9,491 bases of DNA from Wenzhouxiangella sp. (GTDB taxonomy: Bacteria; Pseudomonadota; Gammaproteobacteria; Xanthomonadales; Wenzhouxiangellaceae), in contig SKKM01000223.1 in assembly GCA_007121485.1 (NCBI GenBank), positions 1 through 9,491 on the forward strand, in the 5' to 3' direction. Positions 1 to 5,952 of this stretch are shown one piece after another. The notes below the pieces were generated by a model that searched no databases, had not been told where the DNA came from, and saw only the letters and a program-made list of their open reading frames with translations. Position 1 is the first letter of the stretch. The number at the start of each line of letters is the position of its first letter. Both the position numbers and the translations under genes were made by a program.

Positions 1-1
1 C

Positions 2-76
2 GGGCGATTAGCTCAGCGGGAGAGCACTGTCTTCACACGGCAGGGGTCGCTGGTTCGAACCCAGCATCGCCCACCA
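2..76 (+). tRNA. tRNA-Val, anticodon CAC
   Basis: The full cloverleaf can be read directly. The acceptor stem 2-8 pairs with 66-72, the D-arm is 11-25, and the anticodon stem is 27-31 with 39-43. The seven-base loop at 32-38 places CAC at 34-36. The T-arm is 49-65 with the invariant TTCGAAC loop at 54-60. The discriminator A is at 73 and CCA is encoded at 74-76. The CAC anticodon reads GUG valine codons, which are frequent in a GC-rich genome. One G-T wobble occurs in the anticodon stem. Any tRNA gene upstream would lie outside the window. Confidence 0.97.
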
Positions 77-325
77 TCTTCTTAGGCCGGCCCCAGCCGG
101 TTCAGCAGGCACCGAAGCACCGCACGCCTGGCGCCTTTCCCCAAAACCCAAATAAAACCCAAAATATCAACCCTTTGGGTGGTCAAACAGATTGCCTTGT
201 AGGAAAACTCCTACACGCTGTCTGAAATTTCCTACACGCAGACTGGACGAAGTCCCCTTCACCACCCGGCCGTTTTCATCCAAACTCATCAGTCAGTCCT
301 ACGGCCCCACGGCAGGTCGTGCACC
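77..325. other. Intergenic region, AT-richer, repeat-bearing
   Basis: No convincing gene is seen. A weak five-pair hairpin (CCGGC at 87-91, GCCGG at 96-100) follows the tRNA with only TT after it, so it is a poor terminator candidate. The AT-rich part (143-180) holds two ACCCAAA copies (146-152, 157-163), and a TTTGGGT (174-180) can pair with either. The TCCTACACGC repeat cluster is described separately. The region is compositionally distinct from the flanking coding DNA and is probably regulatory for the small gene at 326. Confidence 0.6.
198..243. promoter_or_regulatory. Dyad plus spaced direct repeat, candidate regulator site
   Basis: TGTAGGA (198-204) and TCCTACA (209-215) form a perfect seven-base dyad around AAAC. 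The ten-base word TCCTACACGC occurs at 209-218 and again at 230-239, exactly 21 bases apart, or two helical turns. Each copy is followed by a half of another short dyad, GTCTG at 220-224 and CAGAC at 239-243. Phased, partly palindromic half-sites resemble binding sites of LuxR/NarL-type response regulators, for example the TGTAAG/CTTACA dyad of GacA; that assignment is inference. The likely target is the small gene starting at 326. Confidence 0.4.
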
Positions 326-604
326 ATGTCCCTCCAAACCGAATTCCTCTGGCGTCTGGCAACCGAGGTCCAGAAGCTGGAAGACCGTGCCCGGACCCAT
401 CCTCCGGGCCAACAAGAACGCCTTCTCGCCACGCAGTTGCGGGAGCTTTACGCCCATGCCGAGCAACTGCCCGGCTCGCACGCCTTGTTCCGACGCGCTT
501 GCGGCGCGCGGGAAAATCCGACCAGCCCCATAGCCTCGGCCAGGCTGGCACTGGTGACATCGCCTGACGCCCCGACCGGCGCTCGAAATCGCGGGCAGCG
601 CTGA
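326..604 (+). CDS. Small hypothetical protein, 92 aa
   Basis: I do not recognise a family. Codons in the first two thirds are GC3-rich, as in the neighbouring genes. Residues 1-50 read as a charged amphipathic helix with regular leucines (QTEFLWRLATEVQKLED, then LLATQLRELYAHAEQL), a pattern typical of soluble helical proteins or coiled coils. There is no signal peptide or membrane segment. A weak AGG at 314-316, nine bases before the ATG, could be the ribosome binding site. The last 30 residues are rich in Pro, Ala, Arg and Ser and look disordered. The upstream dyad cluster argues that this is a controlled gene. It could also be a chance frame, since the frames around it are also open over short stretches. 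Confidence 0.45.
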   Translation: MSLQTEFLWRLATEVQKLEDRARTHPPGQQERLLATQLRELYAHAEQLPGSHALFRRACGARENPTSPIASARLALVTSPDAPTGARNRGQR

Positions 605-810
605 GCTGGCCGACCAGCGAGCAGCCCGGACGCGACCTTGGGTAGCGCCGCCGCCGCTCCCCAGTGTCCGAGTCATGCACATATCCCGGTAAGACAGGCG
701 CCCCGGCGGCCGCGGCCAGTTATTCAGACAGGGTCAATCCAATCTCCAGACCAGCGCCGCGATCCGCTATGGTGCGCAAGAGATTTCCACCCCGGAGAGG
801 AGAGCAGATC
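605..810. other. Intergenic region before the crotonase gene
   Basis: About 200 bases with no supported gene. The crotonase frame stays open back to position 664, but that stretch encodes a Pro/Ala/Arg-rich sequence unlike crotonase N-termini and has no ribosome binding site, so I treat it as untranslated. A TATGGT at 768-773 could be a -10 element for the crotonase gene, but no good -35 sits 16-18 bases upstream. The clear feature is the GGAGAGGAG ribosome binding stretch just before 811. Confidence 0.5.
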
Positions 811-1602
811 ATGGAGCGCATTCGCAACCGCGTCACGGTGGAATTCGACCGGCACATCGCCCGTGTGGCGCTGAGCCGGCCGGACAAATTCAACGGCCTG
901 GACCTGGACATGATGTACGCACTGGTCGAGGCGGCGAAGCGCGTTCGCAAACAGACCGGTATTCGCGCCGTCATCCTGTCCGGCGAAGGCCAGGCCTTTT
1001 GCGCCGGGCTGGATTTTGCCAGCGTGACGCGACGGCCGGGCCGGCTGCTGGCCGGATTCCTGCCCTGGTTGAGCAAGGACAACCTGTTTCAGCGTCTTTG
1101 TCTGGCCTGGCGCGATCTGCCGGTCCCGGTGATCGCGGTCACTCACGGCTACTGCTTCGGCGGCGGCCTGCAGCTGGCCCTGGGCTGTGATTTCCGCTTT
1201 TCCGAGCCCGGCTGCGTGTTCTCGGTGATGGAGATCCAGTGGGGACTCATCCCGGACATGGGGGCGGCGGTGACCTTGCGCGCGCTGGTGCCGGTGGATG
1301 TGGCCATGGAACTGGCCATGACCGGCCGCAAGTTCGATGCCGAGGAGGCGCTCGCTCTGAATCTGGTCAGCCGGGTCGCGCCCGAGCCGCTTGCGGCGGC
1401 CGAGGCATTCGCCAGCACGCTGGCGGCGCAGTCGCCCGACGCGGTGCGCGCCGCCAAGCGCCTTTTCCGGGACACCCGCACCGGCTCGGAGCGACGCGCC
1501 CTGCGCCGCGAGCGCTGGCTGCAGCTCAAGCTGCTGCTGGGACGAAACCAGCGCGAGGCGATGCGGGCAAAGATGGAGAAGCGCGACCCCGACTTCCGCT
1601 GA
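811..1602 (+). CDS. Crotonase / enoyl-CoA hydratase family protein
   Basis: A 263-residue member of the crotonase superfamily, which stabilises acyl-CoA enolates in an oxyanion hole and catalyses hydration or double-bond isomerisation in fatty-acid or side-chain beta-oxidation in the cytoplasm. The first oxyanion segment is GQAFCAGLD (60-68) and the second is HGYCFGGGLQLALGCD (112-127). The first catalytic glutamate of classic hydratases is Gln121 here. The second is kept as Glu141 (VMEIQWG), and Asp149 (IPDMG) aligns with the aspartate of dienoyl-CoA isomerases. This pattern fits a bacterial subgroup annotated only as crotonase/enoyl-CoA hydratase family, so an isomerase activity is at least as likely as hydration. 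The start at 811 follows GGAGAGGAG and matches family N-termini; an in-frame extension to 664 does not. The next gene starts 69 bases on. Confidence 0.92.
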   Translation: MERIRNRVTVEFDRHIARVALSRPDKFNGLDLDMMYALVEAAKRVRKQTGIRAVILSGEGQAFCAGLDFASVTRRPGRLLAGFLPWLSKDNLFQRLCLAWRDLPVPVIAVTHGYCFGGGLQLALGCDFRFSEPGCVFSVMEIQWGLIPDMGAAVTLRALVPVDVAMELAMTGRKFDAEEALALNLVSRVAPEPLAAAEAFASTLAAQSPDAVRAAKRLFRDTRTGSERRALRRERWLQLKLLLGRNQREAMRAKMEKRDPDFR

Positions 1603-1627
1603 ACGCGACAGGGCACGGACGGCGGAA
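1594..1627. repeat. Inverted repeat across the crotonase stop
   Basis: TTCCGC (1594-1599) is complementary to GCGGAA (1622-1627), with a 22-base centre that contains the stop codon. There is no T-tract after it, so it is not a standard intrinsic terminator. Six pairs can arise by chance. It is listed because three other dyads in this window share the same 22-base spacing at gene ends. Confidence 0.25.
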
Positions 1628-1633
1628 CTTTCG

Positions 1634-1639
1634 TATTAT
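1634..1639 (+). promoter_or_regulatory. Candidate -10 element for the Crp/Fnr gene
   Basis: TATTAT differs from the sigma-70 -10 consensus at one position and lies in the 69-base gap before the regulator gene, which gives a leader of about 25 bases. The matching -35 position (around 1611-1616) is GGGCAC, a poor match, so the promoter would be weak or activator-dependent. The ribosome binding site GGAGG is at 1657-1661, ten bases before the ATG. Confidence 0.35.
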
Positions 1640-1671
1640 CCCGTCAAGCAGATTCTGGAGGCCTGGAGCCG

Positions 1672-2421
1672 ATGCCCATCGTCAGCTGCATCGTTGATCG
1701 ATTCACGCAGTTTGCGGTGCTGGGAGCCGAGGAGATCGCTCTTCTGAGTGAACTGGAACTGGATCCCAGGAGCTATGCAGCCGGCACGGTACTGTGCAAA
1801 GCAGGTTCGACCGCCACGCAGCTATTCACCCTGGTCAAGGGCTGGGCCGGCATCGTCCGCCACTTCGCCGATGGCCGCCGCCAGGTGCTGGATCTTTACC
1901 TGCCGGGTCAGATCATGCGACTGCGCGAGCTGGGCTCCGAACAGGCCCAATCCGACCTGCTGGCCTTTACCGACATCGTGGCCTGCCCGTTTCCGCGCGA
2001 GCGAATCGACGAGTTGCTGGCCCGTCCACGGCTGGCGGGAGCTCTCCTGCTCACCTTGACTGCCGAACAGGGCCTGTTGACCGAACGCATCACCAACGTT
2101 GCCCGGCGCCCCGCGCTGGAGCGCATGGCGCATTTTCTCCTCGAGCTGCGAACACGTCTCGGCGCCGAGACGGGGGCATTCGAACTGCCGCTCACCCAGG
2201 ACGTGATCGGCGACATGCTGGGACTCTCGTCCGTGCATGTCAGCCGAACCCTGGGTCGTTTGCGGAGATTGGGACTGGTCCACATGGCCGATGGCCAGGT
2301 GCGCCTGCTGGATATCGGCGCGCTCGAGACCTTGTCGGGCTTCCAAGTCGGCTATCTCAGCCGGCCGGGCCTGCCCGCCCAGACCGCGCCGGCTACACCG
2401 GTGGCCGCCGCCCCACAATGA
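1672..2421 (+). CDS. Crp/Fnr-family transcriptional regulator
   Basis: A 249-residue DNA-binding regulator with the Crp/Fnr plan: an N-terminal beta-roll sensor domain (about 20-110, with DGRRQVLDLYLPGQIM at 68-83), a dimerisation helix (about 130-160) and a winged helix-turn-helix (LTQDVIGDMLGLSSVHVSRT at 174-193, then LRRLGLV). The sensor lacks the Arg-Ser-Ala phosphate-binding cassette of cAMP-binding Crp. It also lacks an Fnr-like cysteine cluster: cysteines are isolated at 6, 42 and 105. The signal is therefore unknown. The 15-20 C-terminal residues are a Pro/Ala tail. A -10-like TATTAT and a GGAGG precede the start, so it may be transcribed separately from the crotonase gene. Its 3' end overlaps the convergent DUF1328 gene by 29 bases. 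A role in controlling the neighbouring stress genes is inference. Confidence 0.93.
   Translation: MPIVSCIVDRFTQFAVLGAEEIALLSELELDPRSYAAGTVLCKAGSTATQLFTLVKGWAGIVRHFADGRRQVLDLYLPGQIMRLRELGSEQAQSDLLAFTDIVACPFPRERIDELLARPRLAGALLLTLTAEQGLLTERITNVARRPALERMAHFLLELRTRLGAETGAFELPLTQDVIGDMLGLSSVHVSRTLGRLRRLGLVHMADGQVRLLDIGALETLSGFQVGYLSRPGLPAQTAPATPVAAAPQ
2359..2394. repeat. Inverted repeat at the crp-DUF1328 convergence
   Basis: AGCCGGC (2359-2365) pairs with GCCGGCT (2388-2394) over a 22-base centre, which itself holds CGGG and CCCG arms (2366-2369, 2374-2377). The 3' arm covers the stop codon of the - strand DUF1328 gene, and the whole dyad lies inside the + strand regulator gene. There is no T-tract on either strand. 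Confidence 0.3.
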
Positions 2422-2557
2422 AGAAAATGACCGCCAGGATCAGACCCACCACGAACAGGATCCATGCGATCTCCACCGCCACCCCGGCAATGCCCGACAT
2501 ACCCAGCACTCCTGCCACGATTGCGATGATCAAAAACATCAGGGCCCACGAAAACAT
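2393..2557 (-). CDS. DUF1328 (YtjA-like) small membrane protein, 54 aa
   Basis: A 54-residue, almost entirely hydrophobic protein on the - strand. It starts MFSWALMFLIIAIVAGVLG, continues with GIAGVAVEIAWILFVV, and ends in a short basic tail (GRRPPV). This matches the DUF1328 family in length, in the aromatic N-terminus, in the central Gly-X-X-Gly-Ile-Ala-Gly turn and in having two transmembrane helices (about 4-20 and 30-48). An excellent ribosome binding site, AAGGAG, ends five bases before the ATG. The family is found in the inner membrane of many Proteobacteria and its function is unknown; members often accompany CsbD or other stress genes. Its last 29 bases overlap the regulator gene on the other strand. 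It is divergent from csbD, 135 bases away. Confidence 0.9.
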   Translation of the reverse strand: MFSWALMFLIIAIVAGVLGMSGIAGVAVEIAWILFVVGLILAVIFFIVGRRPPV

Positions 2558-2692
2558 GCCATCTCCTTGCATTGCGAGTGATGATCGAATGCTAGGCCGA
2601 TGTCGTCCGTGACGCCTTAACCTGGGTTATCGCACGCTCGACCTAAGGGCACTACAGTCAGTGGTTGTTGTGCTCAATAGACGAGGAATGAC
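2558..2692. promoter_or_regulatory. Divergent promoter region, DUF1328 / csbD
   Basis: This 135-base gap must drive both directions. Toward csbD, CTACAGT at 2652-2658 resembles the CTACACT-type extended -10 used by sigma-S, without a clear -35. Toward DUF1328, TAGCAT read on the - strand (2595-2590) is a weak -10 that would give a leader of roughly 25-30 bases. A small dyad, AACCTGGGTT (2619-2628), lies in the middle and could be an operator. GCATT (2569-2573) and AATGC (2588-2592) form another short dyad in the DUF1328 leader. csbD has a GAGGAA-like ribosome binding site. The promoter calls are by eye and weak. Confidence 0.35.
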
Positions 2693-2896
2693 ATGAACAA
2701 GGATCAAGCTCAGGGCCGCTGGGACCGGGTTTCGGCGAAAATCAAGCAGACTTGGGGCGACCTCACCGACGACGAGGTGAAGAAAGCCGAAGGTAACAAG
2801 GACGAGTTGATCGCCCGCATCCGGGAAAAGTACGGCGACAGCAAGGAAACCATCGCTGAAAAGCTGAACGAACTGATGGAGGACTCCGACTCATGA
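2693..2896 (+). CDS. CsbD-family stress protein, 67 aa
   Basis: A small, charged, soluble protein of the CsbD family, whose members (such as YjbJ in Escherichia coli and CsbD in Bacillus) are among the abundant general-stress proteins; their biochemical function is unknown. The family core is clear: KIKQTWGDLTDDEVKKAEG (16-34), NKDELIARIREKYG (35-48), then a final helix. The conserved Trp21-Gly22, the LTDD motif (24-27) and Tyr47-Gly48 are all present. At 67 residues it has the normal length. Its stop overlaps the start of the following lipoprotein by four bases (ATGA), so the two are translated from one message. It is divergent from the DUF1328 gene and has a possible sigma-S-like -10 upstream. 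Confidence 0.95.
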   Translation: MNKDQAQGRWDRVSAKIKQTWGDLTDDEVKKAEGNKDELIARIREKYGDSKETIAEKLNELMEDSDS

Positions 2897-3099
2897 GGAC
2901 GATGCTGCGATCAATCGGTTTCAGCCTCGCCATCGCCTTCATGGCCACCATCGCCCTGACCGGCTGCCGCGAGCCCGGGCCAGCGGAAGAAGCCGGTCGC
3001 GACATCGACGAGGCGGTCGAGGACGCGCGCGATGCTCTGGACGAGCTGGGCGAAGACGCCGAGGACGCGCTGGAAGAAATCGAAGACGAAGTCGACTGA
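2893..3099 (+). CDS. Small acidic lipoprotein, 68 aa
   Basis: The N-terminus is a lipoprotein signal: MRTMLR, a hydrophobic stretch, then the lipobox LTGC with Cys25 as the lipidated residue. Residue 26 is Arg, not Asp, so outer-membrane sorting is expected. The mature 44 residues contain 21 Asp/Glu and only three Arg, and repeat patterns such as DIDEAVEDARDALDEL, EDAEDALEEI and EDEVD, which should form an amphipathic acidic helix or coiled coil. Small acidic lipoproteins of this style occur next to stress genes, but I know of no assigned function; cation or peptidoglycan-side interactions would be guesses. Translation is coupled to csbD through ATGA, so both are likely made under the same conditions. 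Confidence 0.88.
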   Translation: MRTMLRSIGFSLAIAFMATIALTGCREPGPAEEAGRDIDEAVEDARDALDELGEDAEDALEEIEDEVD

Positions 3100-3113
3100 G
3101 CACCGCCAGCGCC

Positions 3114-3153
3114 AGCGGCCCGACCGGGACGACAGCCTCAAGGCCGGGCCGCT
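3114..3153. repeat. GC-rich inverted repeat after the lipoprotein gene
   Basis: AGCGGCCCG (3114-3122) is perfectly complementary to CGGGCCGCT (3145-3153) across a 22-base centre, 14 bases after the lipoprotein stop. It is followed by GCATTCCCC, not a T-run, so it is at best an atypical terminator. It could protect the csbD-lipoprotein message from 3' decay. Confidence 0.4.
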
Positions 3154-3220
3154 GCATTCCCCCTGTTCCCGGGACGACCAGGCGTTAGACTGCCGAATTC
3201 CTGATCAGGCATCGCACGCT

Positions 3221-4114
3221 ATGCCCCACCAGCAACCGGTGCTCGAGGTCGTCACGCCGGACCGCCATCGCTTCGAACTGGTTCACGTGCCCGCGGCGCA
3301 GGCCCGGGCGCGGCTGTTGTTCCTGCCCGGCATGGGCGTCAGCGCCCGCCAGTACATCGACTTCGGCCAGGCGCTGGCCGGACACGGGCTCGAGACCTAC
3401 GTGCATGAATGGCGCGGCATCGGGTCTTCCAGCCTGCGCGCCAGCCGCACCTCCGACTGGGCCTACCGGGAATTGCTGGAGCAGGACCTGCTGAGCGCGC
3501 TGGAAGGCATCCAGGCCGTCGGCGGCGATCAGCCCCTGGTTCTGGGCGGTCACAGCCTGGGTTCGCAGCTGGCCTGCATGCTGGGTGCGCGCCGGCCCGA
3601 CGCCTGCCGCGGCCTGTTGATCGTGGCCGGCGGCGCCCCATACTGGAAATCCTTTGCCGGCTGGATGCGCTGGGGGCTGCCGGCACTGTTTGTCGGCATG
3701 CCCGGCGTGGCCGCAGCCGTCGGTCACTACCCCGGGCGCCGGCTCGGATTTGCCGGACGCGAGGCACGCGGCGTCATCCGCGACTGGACCTCGAGCGGGC
3801 GCAGCGGTATCTACGCCCCGCCCGGCATCGAACACGATCTGGAGCAGGCCATGCGCGATCTGAAAGTCCCGGCCTTCAGCCTGCGCATGGCCGACGACTG
3901 GTTCGTGCCGCAGTCTTCGCTGGACTGGCTGAAGGGAAAACTGGCCTCAGCCGATCACGAACAGGCCGTGCTGACCCGCGACCAGCTGGCAGGTCCGGCC
4001 GACCACTACCGCTGGATGCGCGAGCCGGACAGCAGCGCACTGGCGATCGCGCGGTGGCTGGATCGTCAATCCTGGCCCGAAGCTGCGAGCGCGGCCGCCA
4101 GCAAACGGGCATAA
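3221..4114 (+). CDS. Alpha/beta-fold hydrolase
   Basis: A 297-residue cytoplasmic hydrolase resembling the predicted alpha/beta hydrolases of the COG4757 type. Strand and oxyanion region: RLLFLPGMGVSARQY (31-45). The nucleophile elbow is GGHSLGS (109-115) with Ser112 as the nucleophile. An acid candidate is Asp225 or Asp226 (MADDWFVP), and the base is probably His262 (ADHYRW). All three are in the expected order and spacing. A cap region lies between about 140 and 210. No signal peptide is seen. The substrate is unknown; esterase, thioesterase or lipase-like activity are all possible. I chose the ATG at 3221 because family similarity begins right after it; the frame is open back to 3032, but that part overlaps the lipoprotein gene. 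The ribosome binding site is weak. The last 49 bases overlap the convergent CoA-transferase gene. Confidence 0.88.
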   Translation: MPHQQPVLEVVTPDRHRFELVHVPAAQARARLLFLPGMGVSARQYIDFGQALAGHGLETYVHEWRGIGSSSLRASRTSDWAYRELLEQDLLSALEGIQAVGGDQPLVLGGHSLGSQLACMLGARRPDACRGLLIVAGGAPYWKSFAGWMRWGLPALFVGMPGVAAAVGHYPGRRLGFAGREARGVIRDWTSSGRSGIYAPPGIEHDLEQAMRDLKVPAFSLRMADDWFVPQSSLDWLKGKLASADHEQAVLTRDQLAGPADHYRWMREPDSSALAIARWLDRQSWPEAASAAASKRA

Positions 4115-5952
4115 GCGCGCTCGCGCAGCGTGTCCGGACGCTCCAGGGCGAGGCGGGCCAGTTCCTCCGGGTATTGCCCGGGTCGACCGCGCCACAGCGC
4201 CGCGAGCAGGCTCCGGCGCCGTTGCGACCAGGCCTTGAGCTGCTTGAGAGCCGGAATCAGCCGCCGCTCGACTTCGCTGAAGTCGCTGCCGAAGGGCCAA
4301 TCCGGAAACATCGGCGGCGCGAACACACTTGCCACCCGCTCCGGCGTATTGCGCCGGGCGGCGGCCGGGACCTGCCAGTTCCGCGCCAGTTTGCCGGCCG
4401 ATTTCGCCCGCTCCACCAGTTCATCCTGGAATTCGGCGTCCATGATTCCGACCAACGCCTGGATGCACTCCTCGTCCGTGCGGCCGCGCAGATCGGCCAC
4501 GCCGTACTCGGTCACCACCAGGTCGCGCAGGTGGCGTGGAATGGTTGTGTGTGGGTACTCCCAGACGATGTTGGAGTGGCGCTTTCCGCCGCTCTCGCGC
4601 ACGGCGCGCAGCATCAGGATCGACCGCCCGTCGTCCATGGCGTGCGCCATGGCCACGAAGTTGTACTGACCGCCGACGCCGGAGACCACCTGGTGATCGG
4701 CCAATCCGTCAGACACCGCCGCACCGGTCGCGGTCACCATCATGCAGGTGTTGATGAAGCGCGCATGCTGGCGCTGGGCGATCTCCAGGCGCTCATTACC
4801 GCCGTAGAGCTGGTTCATGCGGCCGACGCCGTGCATGCGGAAACGCGGCCGCTCCGAGCGGTTCAGCTTGCGCAGGAAATCGTAGAACTCGTTGGAACCG
4901 AGAAAGAAACCGCCGTCCATGATTGCCCCGCTGCCGGCCTCCTCCAGGGATTCACCCGCGTTGACCCTCTGCTGCAGTTCCAGGTCGTCGAACACCTCGC
5001 GCTTGAGAATGCCGGCACGGTACAGGTGCATGAAGGCATCCATGAACATCTCGCTGGCGCCATACAGCCCGGCGCTGAAGCGCCCGTGCTCGTCGAGCGC
5101 GCAAGGCGCCGGCGCAAGCTCCGCCAGAACGGCGCGGTAGCGCGCGTTGTCGCGATGACGCAGGATCAGGCTGTGGATCAGCGCATCGCTGAGCGAGCCG
5201 ATGCCGATCTGCAGCGTGCCGTCGTCGGCGACCAACCGGCTGGCATGGAAACCGACCGCGTGGTCCTGCGTCTCGACCGGGGTACGCGGCAGGGCGAACA
5301 GGCGCTGCCCGGGATCGGTGTCGATCAGCAGGTCGAAGAAATCCGGATCGATCACGGCATCGCCGGCCATGAAGGGCAGATCCGGGTGGACCTGGCCGAT
5401 GTTGAAGCAGCGGCGTCCGGCGGCGTCCAGCCGCCGGCGCAGGTCCAGGCTGACGTCCGGATTGCTCGACAGGCTGAAACGCCCCTCTACCGGTCCGGCC
5501 ACCAGCTGCAGGGTCAGGTTGACGCCGCGGTCGACCAGGTCGCGCGCCACGTGGGTGTAGTTCGAGGAAATGTAGTCGCGCTGGCGCTGCGCGTGGCCGA
5601 GCGCGGCACCGGACTGCAGGTAGAACTCGATGACGCGGACATTGTCCGGCAAGGCCTCGTCAGCCAGGTCGCGCAGATAGTCCAGGCGCGGATAATCGGC
5701 GCCGAAATGGCGCTCGAGGAACGGACCCGCCATGCGCGCTTCCAGCCAGTGACCGGGCTGGGGGATGTCCAGCGACAGCGCGGTCACGATCTCCAGGCGG
5801 ATCGCACGGTCGGCTTTCGCTCTCTGGTAGAAGGCATTGACCAGCCGGTTGGGTTTGCCCAGCGCCAGCGGCAGGCCCATGACGATCTTGCCGTCGAGCT
5901 GCGCCAGGGCGCGATCCACGACCTCCTCGACACTCAAGCGCTGTTCGCCCAT
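4066..5952 (-). CDS. Acetyl-CoA hydrolase/transferase family protein, long form
   Basis: A 628-residue member of the acetyl-CoA hydrolase/transferase (CoA-transferase family I, Cat1-like) group, which moves CoA between acyl-CoA and a carboxylic acid through a glutamyl-CoA thioester. The likely catalytic residue is Glu301 in GLYGASEMFMD (296-305), equivalent to the HTEMFSDG motif of succinyl-CoA:acetate transferases. The CoA-pocket motif VSGVGGQYNF (423-432) and TEYGVADLRGRT (481-492) follow. The GIGSLSDA segment (250-257) is the first conserved loop. Typical members have 430-510 residues. Here there is extra sequence between Glu301 and the GGQ loop, and a basic C-terminal extension after about 545. 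AAGG, eight bases before the ATG, is the ribosome binding site. The SDR gene lies 90 bases upstream on the same strand. The acyl donor and acceptor cannot be told from the sequence. Confidence 0.92.
   Translation of the reverse strand: MGEQRLSVEEVVDRALAQLDGKIVMGLPLALGKPNRLVNAFYQRAKADRAIRLEIVTALSLDIPQPGHWLEARMAGPFLERHFGADYPRLDYLRDLADEALPDNVRVIEFYLQSGAALGHAQRQRDYISSNYTHVARDLVDRGVNLTLQLVAGPVEGRFSLSSNPDVSLDLRRRLDAAGRRCFNIGQVHPDLPFMAGDAVIDPDFFDLLIDTDPGQRLFALPRTPVETQDHAVGFHASRLVADDGTLQIGIGSLSDALIHSLILRHRDNARYRAVLAELAPAPCALDEHGRFSAGLYGASEMFMDAFMHLYRAGILKREVFDDLELQQRVNAGESLEEAGSGAIMDGGFFLGSNEFYDFLRKLNRSERPRFRMHGVGRMNQLYGGNERLEIAQRQHARFINTCMMVTATGAAVSDGLADHQVVSGVGGQYNFVAMAHAMDDGRSILMLRAVRESGGKRHSNIVWEYPHTTIPRHLRDLVVTEYGVADLRGRTDEECIQALVGIMDAEFQDELVERAKSAGKLARNWQVPAAARRNTPERVASVFAPPMFPDWPFGSDFSEVERRLIPALKQLKAWSQRRRSLLAALWRGRPGQYPEELARLALERPDTLRERAYARLLAAALAASGQD
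4085..4124. repeat. Inverted repeat across the hydrolase-transferase overlap
   Basis: GCGAGCGCG (4085-4093) is perfectly complementary to CGCGCTCGC (4116-4124) with a 22-base centre. The centre holds the hydrolase stop codon, and both arms lie inside the CoA-transferase coding region. Being symmetric, it would fold in transcripts from either strand. No T-tract follows on either strand. Confidence 0.4.

Noticed and set aside
2..76. tRNA as the attachment site of an integrated element
   Set aside because: I saw no integrase and no second copy of the tRNA 3' end in the window, and the neighbouring genes look like core genes.
276..682. Two - strand frames of 127 and 134 codons
   Set aside because: Arg/Gly-rich with no motif, no ribosome binding site and mutually overlapping; typical GC-rich shadows.
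664..810. N-terminal extension of the crotonase
   Set aside because: Low-complexity sequence without a ribosome binding site. The ATG at 811 has GGAGAGGAG in front and matches family starts.
1624..1648. Sigma-E (AlgU) promoter with GGAACTT
   Set aside because: GGAACTT is a perfect -35, but the nearest TCAAG is only 13 bases away instead of about 16, so spacing is wrong.
2520..2535. Fnr-type box TTG...ATCAA
   Set aside because: Spacing is one base short, one half-site is poor, and it lies within the DUF1328 coding sequence.
3032..3220. N-terminal extension of the alpha/beta hydrolase
   Set aside because: It would overlap the lipoprotein gene in another frame, and its residues do not resemble the family.
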